Source: Gammaproteobacteria bacterium
GTDB taxonomy: Bacteria > Pseudomonadota > Gammaproteobacteria > UBA6429 > Thiohalophilaceae
Length of the DNA stretch: 5,453 nucleotides
Assembly (NCBI GenBank): GCA_029882235.1
Contig: JAOULB010000167.1
Location: forward strand, 1 to 5,453
Direction: 5' to 3'
Below the pieces are notes generated by a model, which did not search any database, was not told the origin of the DNA, and saw only the letters and a program-made list of their open reading frames with translations. The position numbers and the translations under genes are program-made. Positions 1-5,183 of this stretch are shown here, piece after piece; positions within the stretch are counted from its first letter, which is position 1, and each line of letters opens with the position of its first letter.

Positions 1-79
1 CAAGCAGGGAGTTTAAGAGAAAAAGTAAGTTTCAAGCTGCTCCACTTTTTTAGGAGTTAACTTGTTCTTGGTGTAAATT

Positions 80-88
80 TGCTATAAT
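80..88 (+). promoter_or_regulatory. Extended -10 promoter upstream of the methyltransferase gene
   Basis: TGC followed by TATAAT at 83-88 is a perfect extended -10 element for a sigma-70-type polymerase. No good -35 hexamer lies 16-18 bp upstream; the closest, TTGTTC at 62-67, leaves a spacer of only 15. Extended -10 promoters often work without a strong -35. Transcription would start near 95, giving a leader of about 75 nt before the methyltransferase start. This is a motif match in AT-rich DNA, so chance is possible, but its position is sensible. Confidence 0.6.
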
Positions 89-167
89 TTGAATTGTGTT
101 TTAATTTGATCATGCTTGACGAAAAAATAAACCCGCCTATGCTTTTATAAATTTTCTTTGAGGTTCT

Positions 168-974
168 GTGTTGAAAAAACCAAAAAATGATCGCGCCTTG
201 CGCTTCTATAATGAAGTGCTTGGCTTGGAACATCTCCACTACGGTTTCTGGGAGTCGGAGGTGGATTTAACCATCGATAACCTGAAACGTGCACAAAAGC
301 GTTATGAAGATCTCATCGCTGAGCTAATCCCTGCCGAAGTAAAAACGACACTCGAAGTGGGTTGTGGTACCGGCGCGATGTGGACACGCATGTTAGACAT
401 GGGGCTGGAGGCAGAAGCGCTTTCGCCCGATGTCAATCAAATGGAAATGCTGACTAAAAAGATCAAGGCACCCTTCCATTATTGTCGCTTTGAAGATTTC
501 AAGCCTGCGAAAGAATATGATCTGGTCTTGAATAGTGAGTCTTCGCAGTATATTCCACTCGATCAATTATTTGAAAATATTAATCGTTCTCTACGATCAA
601 AAGGTTACTGGCTGCTTTGTGATTATTTTACCCTTGATAATGCGTCGGGTGTGATGGCCAAGAGCGGACACAACTTTAATGAATTCATGCGCAGAGTGAA
701 GGAAAACGGTTTTAATGTTCTGCATGAGCAGGACATCACGAAGGAAACGACCTATACGCTTGATCTGGCTAGAGATATCGTCAAAAAAGGCAAAGCTGGT
801 TTTGATATCCTCACGCAAAAATTCAGATACGATCATCCAGTTGTAACAAAGATTCTGGCTCGTCTGTTCAGAAAAAAATTGCGTAAGCTGGATGAAGGCG
901 AAGAGCTGTTAGACAGTAAGAAGTTTAGCGAAAATAAAAAATACGTTTTGCTACTGTTACAAAAAAGCACCTAA
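168..974 (+). CDS. Class I SAM-dependent methyltransferase, substrate unknown
   Basis: The product of up to 268 residues is a Rossmann-fold methyltransferase that should transfer a methyl group from S-adenosylmethionine in the cytoplasm. Motif I, the SAM-binding glycine loop LEVGCGTG, is at residues 62-69. The acidic end of strand 2 is around LSPD (85-88), the strand 4 segment YDLVLNSES is at 117-125, and a further strand, GYWLLCDYF, is at 146-154. An N-terminal HYGFW (24-28) resembles the H-Y-G-[YF]-W element of small-molecule C- and N-methyltransferases such as the sterol and tocopherol types, but this does not fix the substrate. The C-terminus (about 225-255) is rich in Lys and Arg. Start choice is open: GTG at 168 lies only 4 nt after the GAGG at 160-163, while TTG at 171 lies 7 nt after it and is better spaced, so the true start may be 171. 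No ATG gives a full-length frame. The gene stands alone between its own promoter and a sigma-54-driven gene. Confidence 0.87.
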   Translation: MLKKPKNDRALRFYNEVLGLEHLHYGFWESEVDLTIDNLKRAQKRYEDLIAELIPAEVKTTLEVGCGTGAMWTRMLDMGLEAEALSPDVNQMEMLTKKIKAPFHYCRFEDFKPAKEYDLVLNSESSQYIPLDQLFENINRSLRSKGYWLLCDYFTLDNASGVMAKSGHNFNEFMRRVKENGFNVLHEQDITKETTYTLDLARDIVKKGKAGFDILTQKFRYDHPVVTKILARLFRKKLRKLDEGEELLDSKKFSENKKYVLLLLQKST

Positions 975-1028
975 TTTAGATCGCTGTCATTTTTATGTCA
1001 GGTTGGTTCTTTACAAGGCCCGTCTAGC

Positions 1029-1044
1029 CGGCAAGGTTTTGCCG
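1029..1044. repeat. Perfect 6-bp inverted repeat, possible activator site or hairpin
   Basis: CGGCAA and TTGCCG flank a GGTT spacer. The dyad centre, about 1036.5, is roughly 114 bp upstream of the predicted sigma-54 transcription start, a usual distance for an enhancer-binding-protein site. As RNA it could be a tetraloop hairpin about 55 nt after the methyltransferase stop, but the following bases are CT-rich rather than a T tract, so a Rho-independent terminator is less likely. Confidence 0.35.
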
Positions 1045-1066
1045 CCTCTCCTCTCCGTTATCATCA

Positions 1067-1088
1067 AACCGGGAAATTTCAACCGGTT
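1067..1088. promoter_or_regulatory. Candidate upstream activator site for the sigma-54 promoter
   Basis: AACCGG (1067-1072) and CCGGTT (1083-1088) are inverted arms around a core that includes the 8-bp palindrome GAAATTTC (1073-1080). AACCGGTT (1081-1088) is itself a palindrome, so AACCGG is present both as a direct and as an inverted copy. The centre lies about 73 bp upstream of the predicted start site. Dyads here commonly bind bacterial enhancer-binding proteins, the AAA+ activators that sigma-54 polymerase needs. The activator is unknown and not encoded in the window. Confidence 0.4.
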
Positions 1089-1123
1089 ACAATACCTTAT
1101 ACTTTTAATACAGTGTGAAATAG

Positions 1124-1140
1124 CTGGCACGAGTTTTGCC
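1124..1140 (+). promoter_or_regulatory. Sigma-54 (RpoN) -24/-12 promoter of the beta-barrel gene
   Basis: CTGGCACGAGTTTTGCC matches the sigma-54 consensus YTGGCACG-N4-TTGCW at nearly every position. The invariant GG (1126-1127) and GC (1138-1139) dinucleotides have the required spacing, with -24 at 1127 and -12 at 1139. Transcription would start near 1151, a purine, leaving a 31-nt leader that contains the strong ribosome site AAGAGGTG (1168-1175) for the gene at 1182. Such promoters are silent without an ATP-driven enhancer-binding protein. No competing sigma-70 promoter with both boxes is visible in 975-1181. Confidence 0.82.
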
Positions 1141-1181
1141 TCTTAATCTGGTGTGTTTAATCTAAAGTAAGAGGTGAAGTT

Positions 1182-1721
1182 ATGGGCATCAGTGTGAAAT
1201 TAAAATGGATCGCCCTCCTTGGACTGTTAATCACATTGCCATTACAAACTTCAGCCAGAGAACTGGGCGGATATGTTGGTCTGGGAATGGGGTTTTCTGT
1301 GCTTGATGAGGTTTCTCCAAATACCGATACAGCAAGTTCGGCGTCGAAAATCTATCTGGGCGTAAGAATGTTTGGGCCATTAGGCATTGAGGTTGGGTTT
1401 TATGACCTGGGTAATTTCAATGATGGTGATGATGATGTCACAGGCACGGGTATAACTGCTGTAGGCAGTCTCATGGCCATGAATGCAACCCTGTTTGCCA
1501 AAGCGGGCGTGATTGACTGGGGTGTAGAAGATGTTCCAAGTGGTGCTGAAATTAATGGGACTGACTTAACCTATGCAATAGGCATCGAGTTACCCATATC
1601 GCAAAGAGTCATGTTCCGCACCGAGTGGGAAGTGTTCCAGAATATTGGAGAAGACTCAGGTAGTGGTGCAGTTGGGCAGGATATCAATATGCTTAACTTT
1701 GGCGTTAATATGAATTTTTAG
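1182..1721 (+). CDS. Small outer-membrane beta-barrel protein
   Basis: The 179-residue precursor has a Sec signal peptide: Lys6 and Lys8, a hydrophobic core at about 9-20, and a likely signal peptidase I cut after TSA (23-25). The mature part, about 154 residues, alternates hydrophobic and polar residues in short Gly-rich strands, for example GGYVGLGMGF (29-38) and the strand ending the protein. It ends in Phe179 after an alternating strand, the usual signal for the BAM assembly machine. Size and pattern fit an eight-stranded barrel of the OmpA/OmpX-like superfamily; no OmpA peptidoglycan-binding domain follows. An acidic stretch at 80-85 (NDGDDD) probably lies in a surface loop and could bind cations (inference). 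ATG at 1182 is supported by the AAGAGGTG ribosome site and the intact signal peptide. The sigma-54 promoter implies expression under a specific cue. The ligand or channel role is unknown. Confidence 0.82.
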   Translation: MGISVKLKWIALLGLLITLPLQTSARELGGYVGLGMGFSVLDEVSPNTDTASSASKIYLGVRMFGPLGIEVGFYDLGNFNDGDDDVTGTGITAVGSLMAMNATLFAKAGVIDWGVEDVPSGAEINGTDLTYAIGIELPISQRVMFRTEWEVFQNIGEDSGSGAVGQDINMLNFGVNMNF

Positions 1722-1728
1722 GATTTAG

Positions 1729-1743
1729 AAGCAGGGATTGCTT
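1729..1743. terminator. Weak hairpin between convergent genes, possible terminator
   Basis: AAGCA and TGCTT flank a GGGAT loop in the 24-bp gap between the stop of the beta-barrel gene and the stop of the SRAP gene. The stem is only 5 bp and no proper T tract follows on either strand, so it is a poor intrinsic terminator. It is listed because it is the only dyad seen where two converging transcripts must end. Confidence 0.22.
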
Positions 1744-1745
1744 AA

Positions 1746-2417
1746 TTAGTTTGTTAACCGCTCTAGTAAGTCTGCATCATTATTTCGAGGATTGTTGACT
1801 CGAGTACTCACAGGATAACTCTCTAATTCAATATCTCTGTTTGAATTTAAGGTTTCGATTTGTATGTTTAAGTCATGATTGTCTGGGTTAAGCCAACTAT
1901 CAAAATTGTGAGGGTCTAAAATCACTGGCATACGCTGATGAATAGTCTGCATATATTGATTTGCAGCCGTCGTAATGATTGTAAAAGAGTGTATTTCATC
2001 ATCCCCCTGTTTGTGCCAGACATCCCACAGGCCAGCAAAGGCAAATAGTTCATAATCGGGGCGAAATATATAATGCGGTTGTTTGCTACCATTTTCTGTA
2101 GTCCATTCATAAAAACCTGTCGCCGGAACCAGACAACGTTGCGAAGTCAGGCAATGTTTAAATGTTTTTTTCTCAGTCAGTGTTTCGACTCGGGCATTAA
2201 TCATTTGATATTTGGACTTTGATTCTTTTGACCAGCTGGGTAACAGACCCCATTTCATTTGTTGCGCAATTCGTCCAGTATCGTTTTGCACAATGACAGG
2301 AACAGTTTGTGATGGTGCAATGTTATAAGACTGGGCGTACTGCGAAATGCTCAGGTCAATATCAAAATATTCCTGAAAATAAATGGGACCGGCTGCAAGA
2401 GTATATCGACCACACAT
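1746..2417 (-). CDS. yedK: SRAP-domain protein (YedK/HMCES family), abasic-site DNA-protein crosslinker
   Basis: The 223-residue protein matches the length of E. coli YedK (about 222). The family forms a stable thiazolidine crosslink with abasic sites in single-stranded DNA at forks, shielding them from breakage. All key parts are visible: MCGR at the N-terminus, with Cys2 becoming the N-terminal nucleophile once Met1 is removed; NIAPSQ (32-37); WGLLPSW (56-62); Asn74 in INARVET; Glu104 in GFYEW; and His160 in HQRMP. Asn, Glu and His correspond to the known active-site set that positions the DNA and reverses the link, so the protein looks functional. The ATG at 2417 is fixed by the need for Cys at position 2. 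Only 3 nt separate it from the regulator's stop codon and no strong Shine-Dalgarno is seen, so translation is probably coupled to the upstream gene. No LexA box is visible nearby. Confidence 0.95.
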   Translation of the reverse strand: MCGRYTLAAGPIYFQEYFDIDLSISQYAQSYNIAPSQTVPVIVQNDTGRIAQQMKWGLLPSWSKESKSKYQMINARVETLTEKKTFKHCLTSQRCLVPATGFYEWTTENGSKQPHYIFRPDYELFAFAGLWDVWHKQGDDEIHSFTIITTAANQYMQTIHQRMPVILDPHNFDSWLNPDNHDLNIQIETLNSNRDIELESYPVSTRVNNPRNNDADLLERLTN

Positions 2418-2420
2418 GCT

Positions 2421-4109
2421 TTAGGGTGTCGCTGGTAATCCCGCCTTGATTAAATGACCAATAAATTTTTCCATTAATGCTTTGTCGGTGATTGGAATAT
2501 TATTTCGTATATGGTCAACAGAAGTCTCCGGACTTGAGATGCGTATTTGTTCAACTTCCCATTTGGCATCGTCAAGGTTACCAGATGCGGCGTAGGTTGC
2601 AGCCAGATATATTCTTGGATTAATAGCATTCTCATTACGTTCCAGTGCGACCAAAAGATTCTTTATCGCTTCGGTGTAGTTGCCAAGAATATATTGAGAG
2701 CGGCCGAGATTGTATGGATAGTCCCAGGTGTAATGCGGATTGAGTTGCATGCCTCGTTTAATGTATATTATCGCCTCTGTAGCTTTGCCGCGATTGTTAT
2801 TGATCAAGGCCAGCAGGCCATAACCATCGGCATAATTGGGCGCAAGTTTGATGGCCTGTTTCACCGCATCGGCGGCCTTTACTAATTCCTTCTGATACAT
2901 CAATGAGTAACCTAAAGCCCAGAAGGCCTGTGGCGAAGTGGGATCAAGTTCTGTTGCCAGCACTGCAAGTGTGTAGGCTCGGTTTAAAGTTTCATTCGGT
3001 GAGTCAGTCCAGCCTCGCCAGTAATCAACATTCAGTGAGACCGATAATGCGCCATGGGCACGCGCAAATTTTGAGTCTAGCTTTATCGCCTGTCGATAGG
3101 CGTCCTGAGCTCTTTTGTTTGCATCAGCGCTACGTATCTTGAAAAGTTTCTGTCCCTGCAAAAATAATTCGTAGGCTTCAAAGTTTGTCGTTGGACGCTT
3201 GTTTAAGCGGTTTTGATCTGCAGGGGTCAGTTGTAATGCCAGTGCGCGCACAATGTTCTGTGTTAATTCATCCTGTGCACTGGCCAGACTGGTTTCTTTA
3301 TGAGTATAAGCCTTGGCCCAGAGATTGGTACCATTGGAGGCATCGATGAGTTTTACATTAATACGCCAGCGTTTTGCTGATTTTCTGACACTGCCTTCAA
3401 GTAAATAGTCCGCACCGAGTTCATTGCGGATCACTTGTGGCTGAATCTGCTGCCCCCTGTAACGTGAAACGGCACTGCGTGATAAAACAATAATGCCAGA
3501 CAGTGCCGATAGGTCCGTGTTGATATCATCCGTAATTCCTTCGACAAAATAATCCTGCTTGTGATCCTTGTTGATATTTACAAACGGAAGAATGGCCAGT
3601 CTTTTTAGCTGACTGCCATCTGACGAGCCTGAATCCATTGGGTTAACAAATAAATAGATAGATACCGCAATCACGAGCGCGGCAATCCCAGCGAAGAATA
3701 GTTTTTGACTGGGTAGTGCTGTTTTCTGGTTTGGCTTATCGGCTTGTTCAGTCGCTGCAACTGGGTTAACCGGAACCATCAGCCGGTAACCTTTCTTTGA
3801 AACCGTCTCGATATAGCGTGGGTTGCGCGAGTCATCACCCAGCGCCTTACGCAGTTTAATAATGCTGCTGGCCAATGCGTCATAGCCTACCACCATCCCG
3901 GCCCAGGCCTCGGCTTCCAGTTTTTCGCGACTGAGTACCTGACCCTGATGTTGGGCCAGCAGGCTCAGCACTTTCATCACCCGTGGCTGAATATGGACAG
4001 ATTGTTCATTTTTGCTGATGCGATCGGCGCGAGGATCGACAAGCCAGTCACCCAGCCGGAAGGCTTCTGCGCTGAAATCAAATTGACCTTTTTTATCCGG
4101 TCCAGTCAT
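2421..4109 (-). CDS. CadC/ToxR-like membrane regulator: winged helix, one TM segment, FlgO/TolB-like domain and TPRs
   Basis: The 562-residue protein has three parts. Residues about 17-113 form an OmpR/PhoB-type winged helix: FRLGDWLVDP at the start, the core QPRVMKVLSLLAQHQGQVLS (41-60), a recognition-helix region around ALASSIIKLRKALGDD (78-93), and the wing YIETVSKKGYRL (99-110). A linker leads to one membrane segment at about 137-155. Beyond it, in the periplasm by the positive-inside pattern, lies a FlgO/TolB-like domain (about 168-295; LAILPFVN, then YFVEGITDDI, then YLLEGSVRK), and then TPR-type helical repeats at about 310-520. There is no receiver domain, so signal and response sit in one polypeptide, as in CadC and ToxR. 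The ligand is unknown. The gene is divergent from the lipoprotein gene and leads an apparent operon with the SRAP gene. ATG at 4109 is the only good start; its Shine-Dalgarno is poor and overlaps a palindrome. Direct repeats at 4151-4172 may be its own operator. Confidence 0.9.
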   Translation of the reverse strand: MTGPDKKGQFDFSAEAFRLGDWLVDPRADRISKNEQSVHIQPRVMKVLSLLAQHQGQVLSREKLEAEAWAGMVVGYDALASSIIKLRKALGDDSRNPRYIETVSKKGYRLMVPVNPVAATEQADKPNQKTALPSQKLFFAGIAALVIAVSIYLFVNPMDSGSSDGSQLKRLAILPFVNINKDHKQDYFVEGITDDINTDLSALSGIIVLSRSAVSRYRGQQIQPQVIRNELGADYLLEGSVRKSAKRWRINVKLIDASNGTNLWAKAYTHKETSLASAQDELTQNIVRALALQLTPADQNRLNKRPTTNFEAYELFLQGQKLFKIRSADANKRAQDAYRQAIKLDSKFARAHGALSVSLNVDYWRGWTDSPNETLNRAYTLAVLATELDPTSPQAFWALGYSLMYQKELVKAADAVKQAIKLAPNYADGYGLLALINNNRGKATEAIIYIKRGMQLNPHYTWDYPYNLGRSQYILGNYTEAIKNLLVALERNENAINPRIYLAATYAASGNLDDAKWEVEQIRISSPETSVDHIRNNIPITDKALMEKFIGHLIKAGLPATP

Positions 4110-4122
4110 ACGAGCAGCTCGT
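4110..4122. repeat. Perfect 13-bp palindrome abutting the regulator start codon
   Basis: ACGAGC-A-GCTCGT is perfectly symmetrical and ends at the base next to the regulator's ATG. On the minus-strand transcript it could fold as a 5-bp stem with a 3-nt loop exactly where the ribosome site should be, reducing initiation. As DNA it could be a dimeric repressor site. The sequence does not tell which. Confidence 0.4.
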
Positions 4123-4150
4123 CAGTGGTCTAAGTTATTGATTTTATTAG

Positions 4151-4183
4151 TTGGTCGACTTTTGGTCGAATATTGTTTGGGAA
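4151..4183. promoter_or_regulatory. 11-bp-period direct repeats, candidate operator of the winged-helix regulator
   Basis: TTGGTCGA occurs identically at 4151-4158 and 4162-4169, exactly 11 bp or one helical turn apart. A degenerate third unit, TTGTTTGG (4173-4180), keeps the phase, and TT recurs at 4184. OmpR/PhoB-family winged helices bind head-to-tail on direct repeats of this period, and such a protein is encoded starting 42 bp away on the minus strand. A possible minus-strand -10, TAAAAT (4146 down to 4141), lies 4 bp from the proximal repeat with no real -35, so the repeats overlap the position where a -35 would be. Binding could thus activate or autoregulate. The lipoprotein start is about 150 bp to the right, so shared control is possible. 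Confidence 0.55.
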
Positions 4184-4264
4184 TTAACCAGACAACGACC
4201 GCAAATCCCATCCCTGTTTTGACCAGAATCTCCCTACAGCGTAGCAAAAAAACAGCTTTTAGTT

Positions 4265-4282
4265 TCCGGATAAAAGTCCGGA
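4265..4282 (+). repeat. Double-palindrome hairpin in the lipoprotein leader
   Basis: TCCGGA at 4265-4270 and again at 4277-4282 flank TAAAAG. Each half is palindromic, so the pair is both a direct repeat and a 6-bp hairpin with a 6-nt loop. It lies 24 nt upstream of the GGAG ribosome site (4307-4310), so it would not block that site itself. It may stabilise the mRNA leader or be a protein site. No convincing promoter is seen here; TTGACC (4219-4224) with TAGCAA (4242-4247) is the best weak pair. Confidence 0.35.
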
Positions 4283-4318
4283 GTAAGAAATAACCAATTA
4301 ATTGTAGGAGTTAAGAAA

Positions 4319-5089
4319 ATGAACATGATTAACAATCTCAGGAAATTAGCCAGTCTGATTTTATTAATGTCTCTCGTTGCGTGCGGTGGTGGTGGAGATG
4401 GTTCGCCGGACAATGGTGCGCCTGCACAGGACGATGAACCTACACCTGCCGCCGCCGTAGTCCATCTGGATGATGTCATGACTTTGATTGAAGCCGAGGC
4501 ATTAAAGCATAGCTATTTACTTTCTGATCTGAATGCAGAGGCATCAACGATTTCAGATAGCTATGCCGGGATTGATTACACAATTCAACTGCTTGGTTTT
4601 GCATTATGTATTCCTGATGATCTTTACGCTGCTCCAGATGAGGCGCTAGTCTCAGGTGCGACAACAGCCTATGGTTGTGATAATGCCTTTAGTTTTAGTT
4701 ATTCAGCTACTGATCCATCAACTATTACCGTAACCATAGACATAGCTGAATTCTATGCAGACTTGCAGGGTTCATACACATTAATTCTGCAGAATAATTT
4801 TTATGCCTATATCACTGCAACCAATGTTCGCATAATGGTTGATGTGCCTATCGTAAATAATGGCGATGGTACCTATCAGATCAATCTCTCAGCAGCATTT
4901 CCCGTTTCCTTAACCGCTGGATCAATCACTGCAGCGAGTGATGATTCATGGGTAAATCTGGGCATCATGGCTTTCGATTTTCACGGACATCTTGACAGTA
5001 TGCTCATTACAGAAGTTGAAAAGGCGTTTGAGGATGGCATTAAGGTAAATATCAACAACATACCTGAAGCAGCTAGCTTCACGTTTTAA
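4319..5089 (+). CDS. Predicted outer-membrane lipoprotein of unknown function
   Basis: The 256-residue precursor has a lipoprotein signal: Arg8 and Lys9, a hydrophobic core at 10-20, and the lipobox LVAC with Cys22 as the lipidated residue. Gly follows Cys22, with no Asp at +2, so Lol sorting to the outer membrane is expected. A flexible tether rich in Gly, Asp, Pro and Ala (23-47) leads to a folded part starting with an acidic helix (about 49-73). The rest reads as beta-rich segments, such as STITVTIDIAEFYADL and the NNFYAYITATNVRIMVDVPI region. Cys97 and Cys120 are the only other cysteines and could form a periplasmic disulfide. I do not recognise the family. The ATG at 4319 has GGAG (4307-4310) 8 nt upstream; a second Met at codon 3 is possible. 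It is divergent from the regulator and followed 94 bp later by an exported hydrolase, so all of these may act in one envelope process (inference). Confidence 0.85.
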   Translation: MNMINNLRKLASLILLMSLVACGGGGDGSPDNGAPAQDDEPTPAAAVVHLDDVMTLIEAEALKHSYLLSDLNAEASTISDSYAGIDYTIQLLGFALCIPDDLYAAPDEALVSGATTAYGCDNAFSFSYSATDPSTITVTIDIAEFYADLQGSYTLILQNNFYAYITATNVRIMVDVPIVNNGDGTYQINLSAAFPVSLTAGSITAASDDSWVNLGIMAFDFHGHLDSMLITEVEKAFEDGIKVNINNIPEAASFTF

Positions 5090-5152
5090 TTGATTAGCGA
5101 ATGGAGCGGAGTGTTTTTCCTTAATCAATTATGACCAGCACTCTATCTCCAT
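5087..5152 (+). ncRNA. Interleaved inverted repeats: pseudoknot-like or switching RNA element
   Basis: Two inverted repeats overlap in the order A, B, A', B'. A is TAATTGATTA (5087-5096) and A' is TAATCAATTA (5122-5131), a perfect 10-bp pair. B is ATGGAG plus GAGTG (5101-5106, 5109-5113) and B' is CACTC plus CTCCAT (5139-5143, 5147-5152), 11 bp with a small internal loop. The connecting stretches of 4, 8 and 7 nt would allow an H-type pseudoknot; otherwise the two hairpins exclude each other. A begins on the stop codon of the lipoprotein gene, so a ribosome finishing there would block A and favour B. The element ends 21 nt before the hydrolase ribosome site. It matches no riboswitch class that I recognise and is not a classic terminator. 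Confidence 0.45.
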
Positions 5153-5183
5153 ATCTTTTATAGAAACAAGAAAGGAGAAAACC

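Noticed and set aside
20..51. Possible hairpin from AAAAAGT (20-26) and ACTTTTT (44-50), ending in a T run, as a terminator of an upstream gene
   Set aside because: The stem is almost all A-T with a 17-nt loop, and the upstream gene is outside the window, so nothing supports a real terminator.
984..1001. CTGTCAT-TTTT-ATGTCAG as a terminator after the methyltransferase
   Set aside because: The arms pair only with a central T-T mismatch, and no T tract follows, so it is not a convincing terminator.
1098..1103. TATACT as a sigma-70 -10 box for the beta-barrel gene
   Set aside because: No usable -35 lies 16-18 bp upstream, and the sigma-54 match just downstream is far stronger.
1182..1721. PEP-CTERM or exosortase link for the sigma-54-driven protein
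   Set aside because: RpoN control is known for some PEP-CTERM genes, but this protein ends in a beta-strand with terminal Phe and has no PEP motif, membrane helix or basic tail.
2547..3142. Open frames on the plus strand opposite the regulator's TPR region
   Set aside because: They lack ribosome sites and recognisable domains, and lie antisense to a gene with clear domain structure, so they are coding-bias shadows.
4219..4247. TTGACC with TAGCAA at 17-bp spacing as the lipoprotein promoter
   Set aside because: The -35 is good but the -10 matches poorly; it is mentioned in the leader entry but is too weak for its own feature.
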